NCBI RefSeq assembly: GCF_004216475.1
Contig: NZ_CP022303.1
Coordinates: forward strand, 4,030,001-4,094,000
Source: Thalassococcus sp. S3
GTDB taxonomy: Bacteria; Pseudomonadota; Alphaproteobacteria; Rhodobacterales; Rhodobacteraceae
Length of the DNA stretch: 64,000 bases
Direction of reading: 5' to 3'
The notes below the pieces were generated by a model that worked only from the letters and a program-made list of their open reading frames with translations, was not told the DNA's origin and searched no databases. Shown piece by piece: positions 15,960 to 24,520 of the stretch (the first letter of the stretch is position 1; each line of letters begins with the position of its first letter). The position numbers and the translations under genes were made by a program.

Positions 15960-15974
15960 CGACAAAAATACTTG
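15960..15974. promoter_or_regulatory. Candidate iron-regulator site shared with the iucA promoter
   Basis: CGACAAAAATACTTG lies in the divergent promoter of the reductase and the RhtX-like transporter. It resembles TGACAAAAAGAGTCG at 21911-21925 in the other divergent siderophore promoter, and both approach the TGA-N9-TCA Iron-Rhodo box described for Rhodobacterales. The match to consensus is imperfect. Confidence 0.35.
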
Positions 15975-16055
15975 CCTTTAAGAGCTGACCATGGTGTATG
16001 GCCCCGCCAGCGCCAAGCGAGCCAAAAATCGTCACTTATACGAATGGCTTGACCG

Positions 16056-17282
16056 GTGTTTCCCACCTCCAGAATATCCTTGGCTCTCGTAGGGCTCTAT
16101 CTTGCGCAGGCTGTGCCGCTTTATCTGGTGGCCGCGGCGCTGCCCCCGATTTTGCGCGCCAACGGCATCGGTCTCGACGTGATCGGAGGGTTGGGCATTC
16201 TGCTGGCGCCCTGGGTGCTCAAGGCGCTTTGGGCGCCCTGGGTCGACCGATACAGCCACGACCCCAGAGTTGGGCGCAAGGTCATCGTGGGCGGCTGTCT
16301 TCTGATCACCATCGGCGGCATCCTGACCCTGTCGACGCTGGATCCGGTCACGGATGCCGCAATCTTTTTCCCCATCCTGATGGCGATGTCACTGTCGTCA
16401 GCCACGCAGGACATCGCCTCGGACGGCTGGGCGGTGGAGCATCTTGCGCCAGCCGATCAACCGGGGGGCAATGCGCTGCAGGGCAGCGCGGTTGCACTTG
16501 GCGTGGTGATTGGCGGATCGGGCACGCTGGTGCTCTACGATCTGATCGGCTGGACCGAAACGCTTTGGGTGATGGCAGGTTTGACCGCCTTGCTCGTGCT
16601 TCCCTTCCTGCGGCTGCCCGAAACGGTGGGCCAGCGTCCCCTGCCCGCGGATCGCGGCAAACCCGGTCTTCTGCGTTTTCTGAGCGTCGAGGGGGCATGG
16701 GCCATGCTGGCCTTTGCCCTGATCTTTCGCCTGCCCGAAGGATTGGTCAAAGCACTTGAGCAGCCCTTTCTGGTCGATCAAGGCTTTACGCTGTCGCAGA
16801 TCGGGGCGATCTCCGGCGGATCTGCGGCGGCTGTCGGCCTCTTCGGTGCCATGGTTGGTGCCTGGCTGATCCGGCTGTGGGGCCTTCTGCCCTTCCTGAT
16901 CCTGCTGATCTGCGGCCGTACGCTGGCCTTCGGCGCCTTTTACGTGGCGGCGACGACGGGCATCGAACCATGGATGCTGATCGCGCTTTCGGTCTTTGAT
17001 ACATTTTTGCGATACATCGAAATCGTGGGCCTTTTCACCGCCTTCATGCGGTTTGCATCGCTCAGACAGGCCGCCACCGATTTCACTTTGCTCACCAGCG
17101 CCACCCTGCTGATGTACATGATCGGCGGCATCGTTGCCGGTCAATTGGCCGAGGCGATGGGATACGGCCCCGTCTTTCTGACCGCTGCGTTGCTGTCGGG
17201 GATTGCGGGCTGGATCGCGCTGATCCTGCTGCCGGCCCGCGTGCGTGCCACCCCCCTTTCCCCCGCTACGGAGACTTCCTGA
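16056..17282 (+). CDS. MFS transporter, RhtX/FptX-like siderophore permease
   Basis: Inner-membrane major facilitator of 408 aa with about 12 hydrophobic segments. It opens with L-A-L-V-G-L-Y-L-A-Q-A-V-P-L-Y and has the loop D-R-Y-S-H-D-P-R-V-G-R-K after TM2. These features, with A-T-Q-D-I-A-S-D-G-W-A in TM4, are typical of the AmpG-like RhtX/FptX branch that brings ferric siderophores from periplasm to cytoplasm. It overlaps the TonB receptor by one base (TGATG). The GTG start has no clear ribosome site; a TTG at 16080 is an alternative. Confidence 0.85.
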   Translation: MFPTSRISLALVGLYLAQAVPLYLVAAALPPILRANGIGLDVIGGLGILLAPWVLKALWAPWVDRYSHDPRVGRKVIVGGCLLITIGGILTLSTLDPVTDAAIFFPILMAMSLSSATQDIASDGWAVEHLAPADQPGGNALQGSAVALGVVIGGSGTLVLYDLIGWTETLWVMAGLTALLVLPFLRLPETVGQRPLPADRGKPGLLRFLSVEGAWAMLAFALIFRLPEGLVKALEQPFLVDQGFTLSQIGAISGGSAAAVGLFGAMVGAWLIRLWGLLPFLILLICGRTLAFGAFYVAATTGIEPWMLIALSVFDTFLRYIEIVGLFTAFMRFASLRQAATDFTLLTSATLLMYMIGGIVAGQLAEAMGYGPVFLTAALLSGIAGWIALILLPARVRATPLSPATETS

Positions 17283-19432
17283 TGACATTTGCCCGCCTGC
17301 TTTCAGGCGCCAGCCTATTTGCGTTTGGCGCAGCCGTTCCTGCCTTTGCTCAGGAGGAGGACGATCCGGTCTTTCTGGGAGATATCGTGATCCAGGCCGT
17401 GCGCACCGGCGCCACGGAAAGCGCGATACCGGGGACCGTGCAGGTGGTCGAGGCAGAGCAGATCCTGGAGCGTGTCAGACGCGGGCAGTCCCTTTCGCGG
17501 GCACTCTCGGATCTCGTCCCGGGCCTTGCCCCCGCCAACGGCACCATTGGCGGGGCCAGCCAGACCTTGCGCGGTCGGACCACGCAGATCCTGATCGACG
17601 GGGTCGCCCGCACCTCGGAGTTGCGGGGCTTTGACCGCGAATTATCGGTACTGGATCCAAACTCCATCGAGCGGATCGAGATCGTCAAAGGCTCCACCGC
17701 GCGTTTCGGAAACGGGGCGACAGGGGGCATCATCAACATCGTGACCAAGAAACCGTCGGATGAACCGCAAACAACCGTTGAAACCCGCCTTTCGGGTCAA
17801 AGCGGAAGTGGCAGCATCAGCAACGAGCTTTTCTTGTCGCATGACCAGCGCATCGGCGATTGGGGCCTGCGGTTCGAGTTGTCGCGGAGCGAGACGGGGC
17901 TCTCCTATGACGGCGCAGGGAACCGCCTGCCCTCTGACCCGCTGGTCGGACAGGGCGGCGGCGACAATGTGGAGCGTTATACCTTCGGCGTCGCTGCGAA
18001 CTGGGCCCAAGGCCCGCATGAACTGGAGATCCGGCTGGATGCCTACCGGCTGGAGCAGGAGATCGACTTTTTCACGGATTACACCGCCAATCCGGTGCGC
18101 GTGACCGACCGGCGCTATACTGGCAGACCTGTCGAAGATCAGGGCGCGAGCGCCAATATCACCTATCGCTATGACGGCACGGCGCTCGGCGATCTGGAAA
18201 TCACCGCCTTTGTCACCGATGTCGACCGCCGCGCGGCACTGGCCGAACCGGGGCCGGCCAACACGCTATATTATACAATCAGTCCCACTGATCCGCGTCA
18301 GGACCCCCTGTCGCAAAGCGAGCTTTTCACAAGCACATACGGCCTTTCTCTCACGATGCGCACGCCGCTGACAGGGCTGGATCCAGACGCGACATTGACA
18401 TGGGGACTTGATCTGGGGCGCGATGAGGTTGAGCAAAAGACGCTGGACGGACGGGATCTGCTGGCGCCGATGACACAGGACAGCGTGGCCATTTTCGCAC
18501 AGGCCGATATCCCGATCGGGCCGCGGCTGGATCTGAGCGCGGGGCTGCGGGCCGAACGGTTTTCGCTGAGCGTCTCCGATTTCACCCGTCCCGCGGCGGC
18601 GCAATTGACCAGGACCGGCGTTGATATCTTAGCGCCGGTCGATGTGATCGGCGGCGATTTCGACTATGATGCCATCGTCGGCAACCTTGGTCTTGTGTAT
18701 GAACTGTCCCCGGCCTTGTCGCTCTATGGCGGTTTCAGCCAGGGCTTTTCGCTACCCGATGTGGGCGCTTTTACACGCCGGGCCGTCGCCCAGCCCGGTC
18801 AACCCAACGTCTCCTTTGCGTCGATCCGGCCCGAGGCGCAGATCGTCGACACGTGGGAGCTGGGACTGCGGTACAATACCGATCGCCTCTCGATCGACAG
18901 TTCCGTATATCTCTCGACTTCCGACGAGGGCGTGGTCTTCGATTCCGCCACCAACGAAATCACCCAGCAGGAGGAGCGGATCTGGGGCGCGGAATTCAGT
19001 CTGGATTACGACATCCGCGATGATTGGAGTGCCGGAGCGGAATTGGCCTATATCGAGGGTCGGTTGGACAGCGACGGGGATGGCGACATGGATGCCTGGC
19101 TGCCCAACAACCGGATCCCGACGCCATTTACCGCGACGCTTTACACGGATCGGTCTTTTGCAAACGGGCTGAACCTGTCGGGTGAGATCGTCTTTTCCGC
19201 CGAACGGGACCGGCCGGGCCGGCCGCAGCTTGAGGACATGGTCCGCGTAAATGTCGGCGGATCCTACCCGGTGGGTCCCGGGCGTGTGACCTTCGGGGTC
19301 ACCAACCTTTTCGACCGCCAACAGGAAAACAGTGCGGCAAGCAGCGTGCGCGTGAACCCTCTGACCAACGACGCGGTGCGTGTGGCCGACGAGGGGCGCC
19401 GATTCTCGCTCGGATATTCCGTCTCGTTCTGA
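17282..19432 (+). CDS. TonB-dependent siderophore receptor
   Basis: Outer-membrane receptor of 716 aa for a ferric siderophore. A signal peptide (1-23, ending A-F-A) is followed by a TonB-box region, a plug domain (A-I-P-G-T-V-Q-V-V and I-E-R-I-E-I-V-K-G near residue 120) and a 22-strand barrel. The barrel contains R-P-E-A-Q-I-V-D-T-W-E-L-G-L-R-Y and ends in aromatic F (Y-S-V-S-F). It is coupled to the RhtX-like permease, so the pair carries the siderophore across both membranes. By locus content the ligand is probably an aerobactin-type citrate-hydroxamate. Confidence 0.93.
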   Translation: MTFARLLSGASLFAFGAAVPAFAQEEDDPVFLGDIVIQAVRTGATESAIPGTVQVVEAEQILERVRRGQSLSRALSDLVPGLAPANGTIGGASQTLRGRTTQILIDGVARTSELRGFDRELSVLDPNSIERIEIVKGSTARFGNGATGGIINIVTKKPSDEPQTTVETRLSGQSGSGSISNELFLSHDQRIGDWGLRFELSRSETGLSYDGAGNRLPSDPLVGQGGGDNVERYTFGVAANWAQGPHELEIRLDAYRLEQEIDFFTDYTANPVRVTDRRYTGRPVEDQGASANITYRYDGTALGDLEITAFVTDVDRRAALAEPGPANTLYYTISPTDPRQDPLSQSELFTSTYGLSLTMRTPLTGLDPDATLTWGLDLGRDEVEQKTLDGRDLLAPMTQDSVAIFAQADIPIGPRLDLSAGLRAERFSLSVSDFTRPAAAQLTRTGVDILAPVDVIGGDFDYDAIVGNLGLVYELSPALSLYGGFSQGFSLPDVGAFTRRAVAQPGQPNVSFASIRPEAQIVDTWELGLRYNTDRLSIDSSVYLSTSDEGVVFDSATNEITQQEERIWGAEFSLDYDIRDDWSAGAELAYIEGRLDSDGDGDMDAWLPNNRIPTPFTATLYTDRSFANGLNLSGEIVFSAERDRPGRPQLEDMVRVNVGGSYPVGPGRVTFGVTNLFDRQQENSAASSVRVNPLTNDAVRVADEGRRFSLGYSVSF

Positions 19433-19443
19433 TCCCGGTGCCG

Positions 19444-19470
19444 GGCGCGCCCCTGTTAGTGGGACGCGCC
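19444..19470. terminator. Hairpin between convergent siderophore genes
   Basis: GGCGCGCCCC and GGGACGCGCC pair at 9 of 10 positions around a 7-nt loop. It lies 11 bp past the receptor stop and 13 bp before the end of iucD, so it could end both transcripts, although no strong U-tract follows. Confidence 0.55.
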
Positions 19471-19483
19471 TCGCCAAACAGGA

Positions 19484-20791
19484 TTACGCGGGAATGCGCA
19501 CACTCTCCTCGGCCATTTGACCACCCGCCCAGTCAACCAGGCCGTCAGACCCTGTCCTGAGCGCGTCAAAGAGCGGGCGACCGGTGAAATCCTCCAGGAT
19601 CGACGCGCTGCGCCAAGCCGTCAGGCTGAGTTGCGGATCAACGATGCCGTGCGATTGCCGCCCATGGTTCATTCCGTAGATCGGCGTATCCTCCGGACCG
19701 TCCCAGAGCACGCGGTAGCGGGCATCGAGGGCCAATGCTCCGCCCGCTTCGGTGGTCAAGCGGTCCCGGATCGGATCCAGGCAACCCGGAACCGTGGGGC
19801 GGAAGCCGGTTGCGAGGATCACCACCTCGGCGTTCAGCCCTTCGCATCCGCCATCCGGTGTCTCGGCCTGCAGCTGGAACCCGCCAAAGCGCCGGTCGAT
19901 CCGTGTCACCGTTCGCCCAGGACGCAGGGACACTGCATCACCCCCCTCGAGATGGCGATGGCGATAGAGCTGGCGATAGATCTCATCCGCCGTGGCCGGG
20001 GTCAGCCCGTCGCTGCTGTACTTCTGATCAGCGACCACCTCTTTCTTGTGGTCGCCCGGCAGATCCAGAAACACGTTGTGGTAGGCTGGCGTAAAAATCT
20101 GGTCGACCAGCCCGCCTTCCTGAAGCTGCCAGAACGCACTCCGCCGGCTCAGCCAGGTCAGCTGCGCGGGACCGTCGCGCGCAGTCAGCAGGTCGAGCAC
20201 GATTTCAGCACCCGTTTGCCCCCCACCGATTACCGCGACGCGTTTGCCTGCAATCTCCTTGCCGCGCTCCAGATACTCGATCCCGTGAAAGCAGTTGGGA
20301 CCAAGCGGCGCACCCTCGGGCACGTTGGGAACGGGGCCGGTGCCCACCGAAAGCCCACGCGCCTGCACGACGTCGCCAGAGGCCATGCGCAGAAGAAAGC
20401 GCTGGCCGTCATGATCGACTTCGCGCACCTGAGCGCCGAACTCGCAGATCTCAAGCTGATGTGCCACCCAGGCCATGTAGTCGGTAAATTCCCGGCGCGA
20501 GACGGTTTCAAACCGTGCGGCCATGAAATCGTAGAACCGCCCCCGAAGGACGAGGTAGTTGAGAAAGCTCAAGGCGCTGGTCGGCCGAACAGGCGTGACC
20601 ATGTCCTTGAGATACGAGGTCTGCATGACGCTGTCGTCGAAGGCGAGACCGGGATGCCAGGAAAACGCAGGCTTCTGATCGAAGAAGCGCGTCTTTAGCT
20701 GCGGCACATCGTTGGCCAAGGCCGCGAGGCTGAGGTTGAACGGGCCAATCCCGATGCCGGCTAGATCCGTGAAAGAGAATTCGGATGTCAT
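19484..20791 (-). CDS. iucD: L-lysine N6-monooxygenase (lysine/ornithine N-hydroxylase family)
   Basis: FAD- and NADPH-dependent enzyme of 435 aa that hydroxylates the side-chain amine of lysine (or a related diamine), the first step of hydroxamate siderophore synthesis. The FAD motif G-I-G-I-G-P-F-N-L-S-L is near residues 12-22, the W-H-P-G-L and M-Q-T-S-Y-L-K-D-M-V stretches are family hallmarks, V-I-G-G-G-Q-T-G-A-E binds NADPH, and A-T-G-F is near the C-terminus. The start at 20791 follows AAAGGACCTGAT and lies one base after the MFS stop. With no diaminobutyrate aminotransferase/decarboxylase genes nearby, lysine (aerobactin-like) is more likely than diaminopropane. Confidence 0.9.
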   Translation of the reverse strand: MTSEFSFTDLAGIGIGPFNLSLAALANDVPQLKTRFFDQKPAFSWHPGLAFDDSVMQTSYLKDMVTPVRPTSALSFLNYLVLRGRFYDFMAARFETVSRREFTDYMAWVAHQLEICEFGAQVREVDHDGQRFLLRMASGDVVQARGLSVGTGPVPNVPEGAPLGPNCFHGIEYLERGKEIAGKRVAVIGGGQTGAEIVLDLLTARDGPAQLTWLSRRSAFWQLQEGGLVDQIFTPAYHNVFLDLPGDHKKEVVADQKYSSDGLTPATADEIYRQLYRHRHLEGGDAVSLRPGRTVTRIDRRFGGFQLQAETPDGGCEGLNAEVVILATGFRPTVPGCLDPIRDRLTTEAGGALALDARYRVLWDGPEDTPIYGMNHGRQSHGIVDPQLSLTAWRSASILEDFTGRPLFDALRTGSDGLVDWAGGQMAEESVRIPA

Positions 20792-20792
20792 A

Positions 20793-21893
20793 TCAGGTCC
20801 TTTGTGTTGAGGGAGGAGCAAGGGCCAAAGCCGCACCGGAGAGGGCAACAATGGCGAAGGGCGCCGCTGGGGAAAGCGCCATCAGCGCCGATCCCAACGC
20901 GACCCCGCCGGCAAGCGCGGCGATCTGGATCGCGCCGTTCCAACCGGTGACCTGATGCTGGGCATAATCCTCGCGGGTCATGATTTCAGAGAGGTTGAGG
21001 GTGAACAGCAGCCCCGTAGAGCCACCGATGATGAAGCTGAGCAGGATGAAGACGGAAAGCTGATCTGCCAGCGGGGCGGAGAGGGCCGCGAGAACAAGCA
21101 GCAAACCCGCGCCCCGCGCACCCATCCCGCCGACACGCGGGACGAGAAGCCGCAAAGACAGAAACAGGCCCAGATTGGCTGCGGCAAGGCAAAGTCCGGC
21201 ATACCCCGCTGCCCGCACCGGATCGGCGTCCAGCCGGTCGAGGATCAACGGGGCCAAACCGATCTGCGCGGCCCCGACCGCCCCCTGGGTGAGGAGTGTC
21301 ACCCGAAACGCGGTCAGGCGCGGCGGCCGGATGCAGGCACGCAGACGCGGCGCAGCCTGCCCACGGCTGAGCAAGAGGCTCGCCAGCGCTCCAAAGGCCG
21401 CCGGCAGCAATGGTGCCAGCGGTGAAATCAGCAAAAGGGGACCAATCAAGGCAGCCGAGAAGATGCGGCCGACACTGCCCATGGACTGCACGATACCCAG
21501 CCCCTTGCGGCTGTCTTTCTGCGCCGCGCCCTGCGTTTGAGCGGCCAGCATGAGGCCCGCCGCCGACACGCCCTGAACCGACCGGATGAGGGCCAACAGA
21601 CCCAGAACAAGCAGTGCATTCCATCCATGGCCGCCATGCCCGATGAGATAGAAGAGCCCGAAATTGGCCAGCAAAAGTCCGCCAAGCCCGCCAAGAACCA
21701 CTATGCGCCCGCCCAGCAAACTGACAAAAGGCAACGCAGCGCCCGCCGTGACCAGACCGATGGCCACCGCCAGCCCAATCTCACTTTCATGCAAGCCCAA
21801 GGCCAGCGCGAGAACCGGCACCATGCCGATCAGCGCGGTCTGCTGAAACGCATGACCGGCAAGAACCGGCCAGAAGATAGAGAGAGGTGACAT
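20793..21893 (-). CDS. MFS transporter, candidate siderophore exporter
   Basis: Inner-membrane facilitator of 366 aa with about 11-12 hydrophobic segments, starting M-S-P-L-S-I-F-W-P-V-L-A-G-H-A-F. It lies one base upstream of iucD and divergent from iucA, as expected for the exporter of the newly made siderophore. The direction of transport is inferred from context: the locus already has an RhtX-like importer. The shared 93-bp intergenic region contains the candidate iron-box. Confidence 0.8.
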   Translation of the reverse strand: MSPLSIFWPVLAGHAFQQTALIGMVPVLALALGLHESEIGLAVAIGLVTAGAALPFVSLLGGRIVVLGGLGGLLLANFGLFYLIGHGGHGWNALLVLGLLALIRSVQGVSAAGLMLAAQTQGAAQKDSRKGLGIVQSMGSVGRIFSAALIGPLLLISPLAPLLPAAFGALASLLLSRGQAAPRLRACIRPPRLTAFRVTLLTQGAVGAAQIGLAPLILDRLDADPVRAAGYAGLCLAAANLGLFLSLRLLVPRVGGMGARGAGLLLVLAALSAPLADQLSVFILLSFIIGGSTGLLFTLNLSEIMTREDYAQHQVTGWNGAIQIAALAGGVALGSALMALSPAAPFAIVALSGAALALAPPSTQRT

Positions 21894-21910
21894 GGCGACC
21901 TTGCGAATCC

Positions 21911-21925
21911 TGACAAAAAGAGTCG
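21911..21925. promoter_or_regulatory. Candidate Iron-Rhodo box in the iucA/exporter promoter
   Basis: TGACAAAAAGAGTCG matches TGA-N9-TCA at all but the last position. It lies in the 93-bp divergent region between the exporter (minus) and iucA (plus). A related sequence is at 15960-15974. Confidence 0.45.
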
Positions 21926-21986
21926 GTAATATCTCCGCGACGGACAGTAAACGCGATTATTCGCGCTAGGCGAAAGGATGCACACG

Positions 21987-23642
21987 ATGATTCAACCTGA
22001 AGGGGCCGGCGCGCTGGCGGCATTGGATGCGTTTTTGAATTCGGCCCTACGAGAGGGCCAGCTTACCGGCGCGCAGCTTGATGACCGTCATCTTCGCTTT
22101 GTCGATCAGGTCGGACGAGACATCGAAGTCGAGGTCAGGGCATCCTCCCGCCTGCGGACGCTGTTTGGTCCTGGTATCCGGCGACAGACGGCACAAGGCT
22201 GGGACAAGATCAGCGTCGCCCAATTGCTGGCTCATCTGTCCAAAACGGGCGGTGAGACGTTTCAGACCCGCGTGATGGACAGCCTGGGCGCCCTGCGCAG
22301 CGCGCCTTCGATGACCTCCCAGCCCGCCGACACCTGGGACTTTCTGACGGCCGAACAGGCTCTGAAGGCCGGTCACCCGTTTCATCCCAATCCACGCAGC
22401 CGCGACGAGATGACGGCGGACGACGCAGAACGATACGCCCCCGAACACGGACGTGCCTTTCATCTGGATTGGTACGCGGCCCGGCCGGAATACGTGACAC
22501 TGAACGACGGGGCCGAAGAGCATCTGCGCCATCTTGCAAACGCGGATCTGAACAACGGCGATGCGGGCGCGGGCTATGTGCCCCTGCCCTGGCACCCCTG
22601 GCAGGCTGAAAGGCTTGTCGCGCAAGACGCGGTGCAGGATCTGATAGAGCGCAAGGCCCTGATCCATCTCGGCCAGGGCGAAGGGCGATGGGGCGCTACC
22701 TCGTCGATGCGATGCCTGCACGGCTGGCACGCGCCTTTCATGGTCAAGACCTCCCTGTCTCTGAGACTGACCAATTCTGTGCGGCATCTGTCCTTGCGGG
22801 AAGTGGTGCGGGGCATCCACATCTCTGACCTGCTCCGCTCGGATCTGGGCCGCCAGATCAAGGCCGACTTTCCGAACCTGAATATTCTGGGCGAACCCGG
22901 ATATGCCGCGCTTCAGGATCCCGCAGGCGTGGTGCGCGACGACACCATCGTGGTACTGCGTGACAACCCGTTCCGTGATGCCTCCCGGTCCGGGCCGGTG
23001 ATGCTGGCCGCCCTCTGCGAAGCAGCCGTTCAAGGGCGATCTCCGCTGGGGGACATGGTTCACGCACTTGGACCGGGTGCCGCGCCAAGCTGGTTCAGCC
23101 GGTTTTTGGATGTCGCCATCTGGCCACTGCTTGAGTTGCGCGCCCGGTATGGCCTTCTTTTCGGCGCGCACCAGCAGAACCTGATGCTGGCCCTCGATCA
23201 GGGATGGCCAAAGGCGGTCTGGGTCCGAGACTGTCAGGGCACCGGCCATCTAGACAGCTTTCACCAGATGCTCACCCAGCAGTGTCCCGGCATCGGCGAA
23301 GGCGCCGAAAACGTGGTGGACGCCGAGCTTGGCGATGGGCTCGTCACCTATTACGTGATCATCAACAGCGTCCTGAACACGCTTTCCACGCTGGTTCTGG
23401 ACGGTCTTGCGGACGAGGATCATCTGAACGACCTGCTCCGCTCTTTCCTGCAGCGTGCGCGCGCCCAGACCCCAGGCGATGCCACGCTCTACACCCGTCT
23501 TCTTGAACGACCGACCCTCACCTGCAAAGGAAATTTCGCAACCAGCCTCAGCGGCGTGAACGAAGCCGATGGCGACGCACGCGGACAGGTAGCCAGCTTC
23601 CTAGACCTTCCCAACCCGCTATTGGAGCCTGCCTACGCATGA
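21987..23642 (+). CDS. iucA: NIS siderophore synthetase, IucA-like
   Basis: NRPS-independent siderophore synthetase of 551 aa that condenses citrate with an N-acyl-N-hydroxy diamine using ATP. Family motifs include L-P-W-H-P-W-Q, K-T-S-L-S-L-R-L-T-N-S-V-R-H and G-A-H-Q-Q-N-L-M-L, plus the palm stretch V-R-D-C-Q-G-T. The ATG at 21987 is chosen because AAAGGA lies 8 nt upstream; an ATG three codons earlier has no spacing. It overlaps iucB by ATGA. In aerobactin synthesis IucA makes the first of the two amide bonds. Confidence 0.9.
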   Translation: MIQPEGAGALAALDAFLNSALREGQLTGAQLDDRHLRFVDQVGRDIEVEVRASSRLRTLFGPGIRRQTAQGWDKISVAQLLAHLSKTGGETFQTRVMDSLGALRSAPSMTSQPADTWDFLTAEQALKAGHPFHPNPRSRDEMTADDAERYAPEHGRAFHLDWYAARPEYVTLNDGAEEHLRHLANADLNNGDAGAGYVPLPWHPWQAERLVAQDAVQDLIERKALIHLGQGEGRWGATSSMRCLHGWHAPFMVKTSLSLRLTNSVRHLSLREVVRGIHISDLLRSDLGRQIKADFPNLNILGEPGYAALQDPAGVVRDDTIVVLRDNPFRDASRSGPVMLAALCEAAVQGRSPLGDMVHALGPGAAPSWFSRFLDVAIWPLLELRARYGLLFGAHQQNLMLALDQGWPKAVWVRDCQGTGHLDSFHQMLTQQCPGIGEGAENVVDAELGDGLVTYYVIINSVLNTLSTLVLDGLADEDHLNDLLRSFLQRARAQTPGDATLYTRLLERPTLTCKGNFATSLSGVNEADGDARGQVASFLDLPNPLLEPAYA

Positions 23643-24520
23643 CACTTGATGTTGCCCCGCTGATACGCCCCGCCGTTCCGTCGCCAGACGATCGCGCCGC
23701 CTTTGATCGCTGGGTCGAAGCCCGCTTCGCCGAAGACAGGAAGGCCGAGTTCATCGACATTCCCGCGCACGTAATAATCACGTCCCGTCTGCCCGGTTAC
23801 ATCGACCTGCAGGACGGCAAACGGCGCATTCACCGCTCGGGCTTTCTCCAGTCACCCGAACCGTGGTTAAAGCATCCCCAGGCCCGGTATCAGATGGCTG
23901 GGCTTGTTCCGGGCCCGGATGGTCGGAACCATCCCTTGCGTCCGCCCAACCCGCAGGGACAGGTCTATGAACGGTTCTTTGCGGATGCAGGTATCTCGGT
24001 ATCTTTTCGGGCTGTCGAAATTGCCCACGACCTCGACATGTTCCACCGCTGGCAAAACGATCCTCGCGTGGCTTATTTCTGGGAAGAAGATCGGTCAAAG
24101 GAGGACCTGCAGGCCTTTCTGGAAGAACGGCTGGCGGATCCGCACAACTTTTCGGTCATTGGGGAATATGACGGCCAGCCCGTCGGATATTTCGAGATCT
24201 ACTGGGCCCGCGAGGATCGGCTGGGTGCCTATTACGAAGCAGGTTCATGGGATCGCGGCTGGCATGGCCTGATCGGCGAGGCCAGAGCCCTTGGGCGGGC
24301 CAGAACCTCCGCCTGGATCCGGGCCCTGACCCATTACATCTTTCTGGATTGCCCGATGACCGACCGGGTCGTGGGAGAGCCGCGCGTCGACAATGCGAAA
24401 CTGCTGCGCTATGCCGATGCGCTGGCCTACCGCAAGATCAAGGAATTCGATTTCCCGCATAAACGCTCGGCCCTGATGCATTGCGACAGGGACGACTTCT
24501 TTGGTCGGGTCGCGTTGTGA
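23639..24520 (+). CDS. iucB: GNAT acetyltransferase, N6-hydroxylysine O-acetyltransferase-like
   Basis: Acetyl-CoA-dependent enzyme of 293 aa that acetylates N-hydroxylysine. The C-terminal half is the IucB/RhbD/MbtK-type GNAT domain. It has F-H-R-W-Q-N-D-P-R-V near residue 135, Y-F-E-I-Y-W-A-R-E-D near 185 and V-G-E-P-R-V-D-N near 245. The N-terminal 110 residues are an extension common in IucB proteins. Its start overlaps iucA's stop by 4 nt, and its stop overlaps iucC's start as GTGA. An alternative acyl donor cannot be excluded. Confidence 0.88.
   Translation: MTLDVAPLIRPAVPSPDDRAAFDRWVEARFAEDRKAEFIDIPAHVIITSRLPGYIDLQDGKRRIHRSGFLQSPEPWLKHPQARYQMAGLVPGPDGRNHPLRPPNPQGQVYERFFADAGISVSFRAVEIAHDLDMFHRWQNDPRVAYFWEEDRSKEDLQAFLEERLADPHNFSVIGEYDGQPVGYFEIYWAREDRLGAYYEAGSWDRGWHGLIGEARALGRARTSAWIRALTHYIFLDCPMTDRVVGEPRVDNAKLLRYADALAYRKIKEFDFPHKRSALMHCDRDDFFGRVAL

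Noticed and set aside
22047..23249. A 400-codon minus-strand open frame
   Set aside because: Antisense shadow of iucA; the plus strand has all NIS synthetase motifs.
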